Below are positions 16,748 to 23,561 of a stretch of DNA of 64,000 bases, one piece after another. Each line of letters opens with the position of its first letter. The first letter of the stretch is position 1. This DNA comes from Bacilli bacterium (GTDB lineage Bacteria > Bacillota > Bacilli > RF39 > UBA660). Under the pieces are notes generated by a model, which was not told where the DNA came from, made no database searches, and saw only the letters and a list, made by a program, of their open reading frames with translations. The stretch spans positions 48,864 to 112,863 of the forward strand of contig JAFXUK010000023.1 of the NCBI GenBank assembly GCA_017525015.1. The letters are read 5' to 3'. The translations under genes were made by a program, and so were the position numbers.

Positions 16748-17209
16748 ATGAATATAGATTTTAAAGGAATAATAAAAGAAGCTATTAAAAGTAAATTTGA
16801 TGAACTAAATAGATTCCTAGGTATTATCTTCTTAATCTTTTTAGTATTATCAATATTCATTAGTAATTTCTTTATTGATATAATTCCTTTTATATTATTT
16901 GGTTTAATTTTATTTCGTACTTTATCATCTAATAAAGTTCAAAGAAATAAAGAAAATAGAGTATTTTTAAGTATAATTAATTTCTTTACTAAACCATTTA
17001 AATATTTTAAAGAAAAAGATTTCAAAAATAATGTTTATAAAAAATGTCCTAAATGTAAGACAACGTTAAAATTACCGTTACCAGCTAAAAGTGGTATTAA
17101 TCATGCTAAATGTCCTAAGTGCGGTAATCGCGTAACTGTTATAAACATAAGACATAAGAAAAAAGAAAAAATCAAAGTAGAAAAGATAAAAAAAAGAAAA
17201 GATACTTAG
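16748..17209 (+). CDS. Membrane-bound zinc-ribbon protein
   Basis: 153 aa of unknown function. Two hydrophobic segments (about residues 22-40 and 42-57) are followed by a linker and a C4 zinc ribbon made of CPKCKTTL and CPKCGNRV (about residues 98-128), then a Lys-rich tail. Coupled to the preceding hydrolase gene, with AGAGGTAG in the coding end of that gene acting as the ribosome site. The ribbon could bind nucleic acid or a protein partner at the membrane. Confidence 0.7.
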   Translation: MNIDFKGIIKEAIKSKFDELNRFLGIIFLIFLVLSIFISNFFIDIIPFILFGLILFRTLSSNKVQRNKENRVFLSIINFFTKPFKYFKEKDFKNNVYKKCPKCKTTLKLPLPAKSGINHAKCPKCGNRVTVINIRHKKKEKIKVEKIKKRKDT

Positions 17210-17221
17210 TATCTTTTTTTA
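17197..17221 (+). terminator. Terminator after the zinc-ribbon gene
   Basis: Stem AAAAGATAC / GTATCTTTT with a three-base loop, T-rich 3' arm, overlapping the stop codon. Confidence 0.85.
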
Positions 17222-17236
17222 TTTGTTCATTTAATA

Positions 17237-17242
17237 TATAAT
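17237..17242 (+). promoter_or_regulatory. -10 element for the HEITH protein gene
   Basis: TATAAT 24 bases before the start codon. The -35 is poor. Confidence 0.45.
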
Positions 17243-17265
17243 ATAACACTATCAAGGGTGATATC

Positions 17266-18192
17266 ATGAGTTATTTAGGTAATGCTATAACTGCTAACGG
17301 ATGTAAAAGAAAGACAGAAGTCCCACATAACAGTCAAGAGTTAGAAGACTTATGTCATTCAATTTCTGAACAATACTTTACTGAAGAGAGAATCTTTCTT
17401 AAACCAATTAATAAAAAAGCTGCATTACGTGAAGGTCGTATCTTTTTAAGCAGACATTTTCGTCTGCATAAAATATGGCAATTTGATAATAGTCGTATTG
17501 TATCATTAGCTAAAAAAGGTCCGATAACTATCGGTGATTTAATCAAAGAAGAAAATCAAAGTTCACGATATATTCATCCTTTTGACTTAAAAGTTGTTTT
17601 TAACAAAAAATATGATTTATTCGATGGCAAACTAATTGCTAAATCATTTCTTAAAGAATATGGTGACGAAGCAGAAATTGTTCGTGATCAAGCATCTTTC
17701 ATGAAAATAGGATTATCTAGTAAAGTAACTGTAGTAACACCACCTGTCTATGCCCATGAGATAACTCATTCCCAACTTCAAAGCATGTTAGGTTCAGTAA
17801 GATATTATAAAAACATTGAGCTATTACCATTTTTTATAGAATTACTATGTGCTTATGAAATGTCAGATAGTGAACAAATTCTAAAGTTCATTGAAACTTT
17901 TTATGCTAATGAAATAGTTAGATATTATAAAGAATTAAAGTGTTTTGAAGCAGGTATCATAAAAGAAAGTAGAGAAGATTTAGTAGATCTTGGTAAATAC
18001 TTATCTTCCACAATATCAGCAATAAACTTTTTTATAGAATATTATAAAACATCACCTGCAGGTAAAAAATACATTCTTCAAGAAATTCAAAAAATCTTTG
18101 ATGGTGTTCAAGATTTAGAAGAGTTAACTAAGAAATTAGGTGTAACTGATCGAATAGATGAACCTCGTATAATAAAACACCTAACAAGATAA
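17266..18192 (+). CDS. Protein of unknown function with a HEITH (HExxH) putative zinc site
   Basis: 308 aa, no signal peptide or membrane segment. The central block PPVYAHEITHSQLQSM contains HEITH (residues 164-168), the first two ligands and general base of zincin metallopeptidases. The helix 24 residues downstream (FFIELLCAYE, Glu192 and Glu198) could supply the third ligand, as in gluzincins. I do not recognise the family. The motif could also be chance, since HExxH is short. The C-terminal 90 residues look helical. Single gene with GGGTGAT ribosome site; the next gene begins 27 bases later behind its own promoter. Confidence 0.6.
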   Translation: MSYLGNAITANGCKRKTEVPHNSQELEDLCHSISEQYFTEERIFLKPINKKAALREGRIFLSRHFRLHKIWQFDNSRIVSLAKKGPITIGDLIKEENQSSRYIHPFDLKVVFNKKYDLFDGKLIAKSFLKEYGDEAEIVRDQASFMKIGLSSKVTVVTPPVYAHEITHSQLQSMLGSVRYYKNIELLPFFIELLCAYEMSDSEQILKFIETFYANEIVRYYKELKCFEAGIIKESREDLVDLGKYLSSTISAINFFIEYYKTSPAGKKYILQEIQKIFDGVQDLEELTKKLGVTDRIDEPRIIKHLTR

Positions 18193-18194
18193 TA

Positions 18195-18203
18195 TGTTAT
18201 AAT
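18195..18203 (+). promoter_or_regulatory. Extended -10 promoter of the 192-aa exported protein
   Basis: TGTTATAAT, 16 bases before the start codon. Confidence 0.65.
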
Positions 18204-18219
18204 TAAGATAGGTGATAAT

Positions 18220-18798
18220 ATGAAAAAGATAATAATACCAATTGTTATACTTATCTTATTTATAATTGGTTTAATACCGATAAAAACATTTACATCAGAT
18301 CGACCATATTATTCTTATGATGCTTTTTTATATAAATATATAAAGTATTATGATGATTCTCTTTATAATTTTAAATATAAAGAAGAAATCCATATATTTC
18401 CTACTAACTATTTAACTAGTACTGAAGAATATTGGAATAGACAAATTCATCAAGTATACGCTATTTCAGGAGAACAAAAAATAGAAACTCAAGTTGGCGA
18501 TGCTGAATGGAATAAAGTAGTTTATGATTCTATTTTTCCGATAGCTCGTAATTATAAAGAAGTACTTAATGTAAAAAATAATGATGAAATAACTTTCTTA
18601 TATATGAATAATGTAAATATTGATGATGTAATGCTATATGATGTAAAAACAACTAATAGTATAGAAGATAAAGTAACTTATAGTGATCAATCAATTACTG
18701 TTCATGACTTAGAAAAAGGAGAATATGTTATTAATCTTAAAACTAAAAATAGCAATAATAAAGTTGAATATAGTTTTAAAATAAATATAGAAGAATAA
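18220..18798 (+). CDS. Exported or N-terminally anchored protein of unknown function
   Basis: 192 aa. A basic start and one hydrophobic helix (residues 4-20) are followed by a Tyr/Asp-rich extracytoplasmic region whose C-terminal part (about 110-190) alternates polar and hydrophobic residues like a beta-sandwich. No lipobox is present. It stands between the HEITH gene and the beta-helix-like membrane protein. Function not recognised. Confidence 0.55.
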   Translation: MKKIIIPIVILILFIIGLIPIKTFTSDRPYYSYDAFLYKYIKYYDDSLYNFKYKEEIHIFPTNYLTSTEEYWNRQIHQVYAISGEQKIETQVGDAEWNKVVYDSIFPIARNYKEVLNVKNNDEITFLYMNNVNIDDVMLYDVKTTNSIEDKVTYSDQSITVHDLEKGEYVINLKTKNSNNKVEYSFKINIEE

Positions 18799-18810
18799 TC
18801 TTCTTTTTTT
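18789..18810 (+). terminator. Terminator after the 192-aa exported protein gene
   Basis: Stem AGAAGA / TCTTCT with ATAA loop and a T run, around the stop codon. Confidence 0.75.
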
Positions 18811-18811
18811 A

Positions 18812-18820
18812 TGTTATAAT
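18812..18820 (+). promoter_or_regulatory. Extended -10 promoter of the beta-helix-like protein gene
   Basis: TGTTATAAT, 22 bases before the start codon. Confidence 0.65.
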
Positions 18821-18842
18821 ATATAAAGAATAGAGGGATAGC

Positions 18843-20222
18843 ATGAAGAAATTACCAATCATTCTTTTTATTGTTTTTTCTATCTTAGGAGCTTTATCTT
18901 TTATCTTCCTAAATAACATCATATCTATCTTCTGCTTTGCAATTTCTTCAATGTCTATCACATACTTCTTCTATACTAAAAATGACAATATCAAAGATAT
19001 TGCTGCTAGCAATGTAAAAGCTATTTCTTTTGTTTTAACATTTGTTTTAGTAGCAGCATTCTCTTTTTATATAACTTTCTTTGTTAAAGGTAAAGTAGAT
19101 GAACTACGTAGTAAAGTAAAAGACTATGAAGCTCCAGTTAAATTAGTAGCAATATCTACTTATTCTGAACAAGAAGCAGATTTATCTTTACAAACATATC
19201 GTAGTACTTTACCAGACACTTCATTAGTAATAGTTAAAAATAATTCTAATATGATAATAAGAAATTCAACATTTACTAAATATGAAGGATCTAGTACAAA
19301 TTGTGAATATTCTAATCTTTATGGATTAAATGCTTTATTCTTAAATAAAGCTGGTTCTCATACTTTACTAAATAATGTTGAAATTTTAAGTGAAGAAAAA
19401 TGTGCTATTCCTGTTTTTGCAACTGGTGAAAAAAGTATTGTTGATATAACAGATTCTAAAATAATTACTAAAAGTAGTAAAGATACTGGAGCTTTAGCAG
19501 CTACCATTGGTGGCGAAATAAATGCTAATAACATAACTGTTTTAGTTAAAGGTAAAAATAGTCCTGCTTTAACTACGTTAAAAGACTCACATATAACAGT
19601 TGTTAATTCACTTATTGAAACTAGTTCTTCATCTTCACCAATTATATCTGCAGAAGGCTCTATTGAGCTAAAAAATGTAGCTGGTACTTCTAATCAAGAT
19701 AAAATATTAGTTTTAAAAGAAAATGGCAAAGTATCATTAAATTCATCAGCATTTCTAACAGCTGGTAGAGGAGATTCAATAAATAATCATAGTGCCATAG
19801 ATATTGAAGGTAAGGATAACTGTTTAAATATAAAAGAATCAACTATTAATATCAGTAATAAAAACTTATATTATGATGTCGCTTCTATCTTTAATATTAA
19901 TAATGCTGATACCGAAATTGTTTTAGAAAAGAATGAATATAATACAGGAAGTAATGTATTCTTAAAGAGTAAAGATTCTAAAATTAAAATGACTTTAATA
20001 AATGAAAATATTAATAAAGATTTTATCTTAAATAATACTGTTTTAGAGTTAATATTAGAAAATTCTACATTCTCTGGCAATCTAAATGATGTTAATGTTA
20101 CCTTAGATAAAAATAGCAAAATAGTATTAAATCAAGATACTAAATTAAAGAGTTTAAATAACGAAATAGAAGACAATTCTAATATCGAATTAAATGGTTA
20201 TAAATTAGAAATAGAAGAGTAA
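18843..20222 (+). CDS. Membrane-anchored protein with probable parallel beta-helix exterior
   Basis: 459 aa. Three hydrophobic helices at the N-terminus (about residues 5-21, 25-43, 57-78) lead into about 370 extracytoplasmic residues. These consist of short, irregular repeats rich in Asn, Ser, Ile and Lys, for example SIVDITDSKIITKSS, GEINANNITVLVKG, DSHITVVNSLIETSS, DNCLNIKESTINIS and KIVLNQDTKLKSL. The roughly 20-residue rhythm of 'small-polar-Ile-x-Val-x-Asn/Asp-Ser' is that of right-handed parallel beta-helices, seen in pectate-lyase-like and adhesin folds. No catalytic signature is apparent. It may be a surface adhesin or polysaccharide-binding protein; the three-helix anchor is unusual for these. 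Confidence 0.6.
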   Translation: MKKLPIILFIVFSILGALSFIFLNNIISIFCFAISSMSITYFFYTKNDNIKDIAASNVKAISFVLTFVLVAAFSFYITFFVKGKVDELRSKVKDYEAPVKLVAISTYSEQEADLSLQTYRSTLPDTSLVIVKNNSNMIIRNSTFTKYEGSSTNCEYSNLYGLNALFLNKAGSHTLLNNVEILSEEKCAIPVFATGEKSIVDITDSKIITKSSKDTGALAATIGGEINANNITVLVKGKNSPALTTLKDSHITVVNSLIETSSSSSPIISAEGSIELKNVAGTSNQDKILVLKENGKVSLNSSAFLTAGRGDSINNHSAIDIEGKDNCLNIKESTINISNKNLYYDVASIFNINNADTEIVLEKNEYNTGSNVFLKSKDSKIKMTLINENINKDFILNNTVLELILENSTFSGNLNDVNVTLDKNSKIVLNQDTKLKSLNNEIEDNSNIELNGYKLEIEE

Positions 20223-20247
20223 TAGCTTATTGTCAAAATAAGCCTAT
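20221..20247 (+). other. Hairpin without U tract after the beta-helix gene
   Basis: AATAG-CTTATT and AATAAG-C-CTATT form an 11-bp stem with one bulged C and a short loop, starting in the stop codon. No T run follows, so it is a weak terminator or an mRNA 3'-end stabiliser. Confidence 0.4.
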
Positions 20248-20263
20248 TGTGATAAATTATATA

Positions 20264-20269
20264 TATAAT
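20264..20269 (+). promoter_or_regulatory. -10 element for the MgtC-family gene
   Basis: TATAAT 15 bases before the chosen start; the in-frame GTG at 20249 lies upstream of it and is therefore excluded. Confidence 0.5.
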
Positions 20270-20284
20270 AAGAAGGTGTGTTGG

Positions 20285-20971
20285 ATGGAATTATTAAGAA
20301 GCGTTTTTGCTAATACTGATTTTCAAATCTTTCTTAAACTGTTATTAGGAGCTTTACTAACTGGAGTAATTGGATTAGAAAGATCATCTTTAAATAAACC
20401 GGCTGGTTTTGGAACTCATGCACTATTAGGTGTTAGTTCTGTTTTAATAGTATTAAGTAGTGAATATTTATCAAAATTCTATAACATTGATATGTCACGT
20501 ATTCCTGCTCAATTTATTTCTGGTATTGGATTTATTGGCGCTGGAACTATTTTACAAGATGGTTTTAATGTTAAAGGTGTTACAACAGCAGCTGGTTTAT
20601 TATCAGCAACTTGTATTGGCTTAGCTGTTGGATCAGGTTATTATTTAGGTGCAATATTTGCTACATTAATTACTTATTTAATCTTAGCGTATTCACATTC
20701 ATTATCTGATCGTATTGAACGTTTTGCTGAATTATCAATTAAAATAAAAACAACCGGAAATGTTGATGAAGTAATTAGATCAATTGAAATATACTTAACT
20801 AAAAATAATATATCTTTAAAAGGATTAAATCGTGAACCTAAAGAAGATAGAGTAAATAACAAAGAAGTTATTGAATTAGTAGTTACATATGATACAAGAA
20901 CAATAAAAAGAAATAAAATCATTTCAACGATATCATCATTCAATAATGTAACTGGTGTATTTGAGAATTAA
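20285..20971 (+). CDS. MgtC/SapB-family membrane protein
   Basis: 228 aa. Four hydrophobic segments in the first 140 residues carry the family signatures GVIGLERSS, GTHALLGVSS and the QFISGIGFIGAGTIL block, followed by VKGVTTAAGLL. The C-terminal 75 residues form an ACT-like cytosolic domain. MgtC proteins affect growth in low Mg2+ and interact with the F-ATPase in Salmonella; the role in Firmicutes is less clear. The start ATG at 20285 has AAGGTG six bases upstream. Not next to a Mg2+ pump here. Confidence 0.88.
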   Translation: MELLRSVFANTDFQIFLKLLLGALLTGVIGLERSSLNKPAGFGTHALLGVSSVLIVLSSEYLSKFYNIDMSRIPAQFISGIGFIGAGTILQDGFNVKGVTTAAGLLSATCIGLAVGSGYYLGAIFATLITYLILAYSHSLSDRIERFAELSIKIKTTGNVDEVIRSIEIYLTKNNISLKGLNREPKEDRVNNKEVIELVVTYDTRTIKRNKIISTISSFNNVTGVFEN

Positions 20972-21005
20972 AAAAAGGACAATTAATTATGTCCTTTTAC
21001 TTTTG
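20971..21005. terminator. Bidirectional terminator between the MgtC-family gene and the minus-strand gene
   Basis: 9-bp stem AAAAGGACA / TGTCCTTTT with A and T runs on both sides, shared by two convergent genes. Confidence 0.8.
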
Positions 21006-21387
21006 TTCCACTTTCTAATTCTTCATAGAACCATTTTTGGTCTTTTTCTTGTGGAGAACAGAATTCTATCATAGTGTGTTCTCCAATAACTGGAGCTAAA
21101 TTCCAAGTTACGTTTCCATCTTTAAAAAAACTAGTTGCTCCAATTTCCATCATCGATTGATATCTAGCAGCAACAGCTCCATAGATCATTTGTAAAGAGT
21201 TCTCATCTAACTTTTCAATTTCTTCTATTAAATTATCATAACGACCTCTTAAAACAGTAAATCTAATTATTTCTCCAATATCAGCTAATTTAAAATTAAT
21301 TATTTCTTCAGTTCTTAAAGAAGCTTGAACATATTCTAAAACAGTATTAATATCTCCCATAAATTTTTTAACTTTATTAGTTTCCAT
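20983..21387 (-). CDS. Small cytosolic protein of unknown function
   Basis: 134 aa with no membrane segment. The N-terminal 80 residues look helical (VKKFMGDINTVLEYVQASL, FKLADIGEIIRF, LIEEIEKLDENSLQMIYGAVAARY) and the rest mixed. I use ATG 21387 (METNKVKKFM), which lies six bases after AGGGGG. The ATG at 21390 is also possible; the ATG at 21426 lies upstream of the -10 and is excluded. Family not recognised. Confidence 0.55.
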   Translation of the reverse strand: METNKVKKFMGDINTVLEYVQASLRTEEIINFKLADIGEIIRFTVLRGRYDNLIEEIEKLDENSLQMIYGAVAARYQSMMEIGATSFFKDGNVTWNLAPVIGEHTMIEFCSPQEKDQKWFYEELESGTKVKGHN

Positions 21388-21414
21388 CATAATCCCCCTA
21401 AACAAGTAATAATT

Positions 21415-21442
21415 ATTATAAAACAAAAAAAGTAAAAATCAA
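21415..21442 (-). promoter_or_regulatory. Sigma-A promoter of the 134-aa protein gene
   Basis: Minus strand TTGATT (21437-21442), 16-base spacer, TATAAT (21415-21420). Confidence 0.65.
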
Positions 21443-21450
21443 TAAATATA

Positions 21451-21459
21451 TGTTATAAT
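21451..21459 (+). promoter_or_regulatory. Extended -10 promoter of the transglutaminase-like gene
   Basis: TGTTATAAT, 28 bases before the start codon; divergent from the minus-strand promoter only about 10 bases away. Confidence 0.65.
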
Positions 21460-21487
21460 AGCAAGTCATTGGAAAGGAGGGACTGTT

Positions 21488-22330
21488 ATGACTCCAAGTG
21501 CATATGATGAAGATAACTATCTTGATGGGAATCCATTTTATCTAAGATTCTTTGAAGAAACATATCAAAAAAATAAAAGGAAATGGCATCAAGAATTAAA
21601 AGACTTTTATCCAGTCTTTAAATTATATGATGAATTAGTAACAGAAATAGCTATCTTTATAAAACATTTAGGATATACTTCATCAATAGATTGTTCAATT
21701 ATTTTATCATACCTTATTAATTGTGGCTATCTATCTCATAACTTAGAGTTTAATAGTAAAGTCCCTAATGAAAATGAAGAAATAGATTCTTGTATGGGTA
21801 CTAATATTGTAATTGGTAATGGCTGCTGTCGACATTTTGCTTCTATGCATACAGATGTCTTTAGTAAACTAGGAATAGAAACCTCAAAGTTTTATTGCTA
21901 TGATGGTGATAATCCATTTAATAGAGCTAAAAGAATGAGTGCAAACCATGTAATTAACTTAATAGAATATGATGGCAATATGTATGGAATAGATTTATAC
22001 AATAGTAATCGTTTATTTCGCTTTCGTAAGCCTTTCATTCTTACATCCATAACAACATATACCAATAGCGAATTAAGATATAAACCATATTATGAAATAA
22101 TTAGAGGAGAATCAACGTTAGAAGATATAATTGCTAAAATAGCTTTATTTGAAGAATATTCTAAAAGAAGATGGATTAATCCTTATGATTATTATGATGG
22201 AATAAAAATAGAAACCGAGTCTCGACTTCGAAGAAGTGAAGACGATATGATGGATTTTCATGAAGAAACTAAATTATTAAAAAAGGAAATATCTGAAGAA
22301 ATGCTACGAGGATTGTCTCAAAACAGATAA
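21488..22330 (+). CDS. Transglutaminase-like cysteine protease/peptidase-fold protein
   Basis: 280 aa, cytosolic (no signal or helix). The transglutaminase-like triad can be read in order: GNGCCRHFASMH with Cys114, MSANHVINLIEYDG with His154, and MYGIDLYN with Asp169. The spacing matches the papain-like transglutaminase core. Members act as peptidases or cross-linkers; the substrate is unknown. The C-terminal 70 residues are charged and helical. Unusually strong ribosome site AAAGGAGGGAC. Not obviously linked to neighbours. Confidence 0.72.
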   Translation: MTPSAYDEDNYLDGNPFYLRFFEETYQKNKRKWHQELKDFYPVFKLYDELVTEIAIFIKHLGYTSSIDCSIILSYLINCGYLSHNLEFNSKVPNENEEIDSCMGTNIVIGNGCCRHFASMHTDVFSKLGIETSKFYCYDGDNPFNRAKRMSANHVINLIEYDGNMYGIDLYNSNRLFRFRKPFILTSITTYTNSELRYKPYYEIIRGESTLEDIIAKIALFEEYSKRRWINPYDYYDGIKIETESRLRRSEDDMMDFHEETKLLKKEISEEMLRGLSQNR

Positions 22331-22332
22331 AC

Positions 22333-22361
22333 TTTACTATAAAATTGATGAGTATTATAAT
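22333..22361 (+). promoter_or_regulatory. Promoter of mnmA
   Basis: TTTACT (22333-22338), 17-base spacer, TATAAT (22356-22361), 33 bases before the start codon. Confidence 0.55.
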
Positions 22362-22394
22362 TAAAGAAGAAAAAACGAATAAGTAGGTGGTTAA

Positions 22395-23501
22395 ATGACA
22401 AAAGTTGTAATAGGAATGAGTGGTGGAGTAGATTCATCAGTAGCAGCTATTAAATTAAAAGAACAAGGTTACGATGTAATCGGTCTTTTCATGCGTAACT
22501 GGGACTCATATGCTGATGGTGAATTAGAAGGTGCCCCAACCACTGAACAAGGTATTTGTCCTCAAGAAGTTGATTACAATGATGCCAAAAAAGTATGTGA
22601 TAAATTAGGTATCCCATTACATAGAAAAGACTTCGTTAAAGAATATTGGGATTACGTATTTACTTACTTCCTAGATGAATTAAAAAAAGGAAGAACACCT
22701 AATCCTGATATAATGTGTAATAAATATATTAAATTTGATATGTTTGCTAAAGAAGCAGAAAAACTTGGAGCAGATTATATTGCAACAGGTCACTATGCTC
22801 GTATTAAAGATGGTAAATTATTAAGAGCAGTTGATGATAATAAAGATCAAACTTACTTCTTATCTCAAGTATCTAAAGAACAATTAAAAAATGTTTTATT
22901 CCCAATTGGTGATATGGTAAAACCAGATGTTCGTAAAATAGCTGAAGAATATGATTTAATTACCGCTGAGAAAAAAGATTCAACAGGTATTTGTTTTATA
23001 GGAGAAAGAAACTTCAATAATTTTTTAAAAAACTATTTACCAAATAAACCCGGTGATGTAATTAATATTGATACAAATGAAAAAGTAGGAGAACATATTG
23101 GACTTATGTACTATACAATAGGTCAAAGAAGAGGACTAGATATTGGTGGTACTAAAGAAAGAATGTTTGTTGTAGGTAAAGACTTATCTAAAAATATTCT
23201 ATATATTTGTATTGGTGAAGATAATGAATATCTAGTATCTGATTCATGTATTATTGATGAAGTAAATTACTTAGGTGATGAAAAAGTAACTAATTGCACT
23301 GCTAAATTTAGATATCGTCAAAAAGATGTACCAGTTGAATTAGAATACCTAGATAATAATGAAATATTAGTTAAATACCCACAAGGAGTTAAAAGAGTAA
23401 CTCCAGGACAAGCTTGTGTTTTATATAACGGTGAAGAATGTCTTGGTGGTGGAATTATCAAAGAAGTTCGTAAGAACGGAGAAAAACTTTGGTATTTATA
23501 A
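22395..23501 (+). CDS. mnmA: tRNA-specific 2-thiouridylase MnmA
   Basis: Makes the 2-thio group of U34 in the tRNAs for Lys, Glu and Gln. 368 aa, the usual length. ATP pyrophosphatase P-loop MSGGVDSSVA (residues 8-17), FMRNWDS, the CNKYIKF cysteine and the second catalytic cysteine in DSTGICFIGER are all present, so the enzyme looks complete. Family partners in sulfur relay (a cysteine desulfurase) are not in the window. Ribosome site AGGTGG. Ends at a GAAA-loop terminator. Confidence 0.96.
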   Translation: MTKVVIGMSGGVDSSVAAIKLKEQGYDVIGLFMRNWDSYADGELEGAPTTEQGICPQEVDYNDAKKVCDKLGIPLHRKDFVKEYWDYVFTYFLDELKKGRTPNPDIMCNKYIKFDMFAKEAEKLGADYIATGHYARIKDGKLLRAVDDNKDQTYFLSQVSKEQLKNVLFPIGDMVKPDVRKIAEEYDLITAEKKDSTGICFIGERNFNNFLKNYLPNKPGDVINIDTNEKVGEHIGLMYYTIGQRRGLDIGGTKERMFVVGKDLSKNILYICIGEDNEYLVSDSCIIDEVNYLGDEKVTNCTAKFRYRQKDVPVELEYLDNNEILVKYPQGVKRVTPGQACVLYNGEECLGGGIIKEVRKNGEKLWYL

Positions 23502-23523
23502 AAATCTCGAAAGAGATTTTTTT
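23501..23523 (+). terminator. Terminator after mnmA
   Basis: Stem AAAATCTC / GAGATTTT with a GAAA tetraloop and T run. Confidence 0.87.
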
Positions 23524-23524
23524 G

Positions 23525-23533
23525 TGCTATAAT
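23525..23533 (+). promoter_or_regulatory. Extended -10 promoter of copA-copZ
   Basis: TGCTATAAT. No CopY- or CsoR-type operator was recognised between it and the start codon. Confidence 0.6.
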
Positions 23534-23561
23534 TATCTTAATAGAAGCAGAAGGTATATTT

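Noticed and set aside
20221..20247. Intrinsic terminator after the beta-helix gene
   Set aside because: The hairpin is good but no T run follows; listed only as a hairpin.
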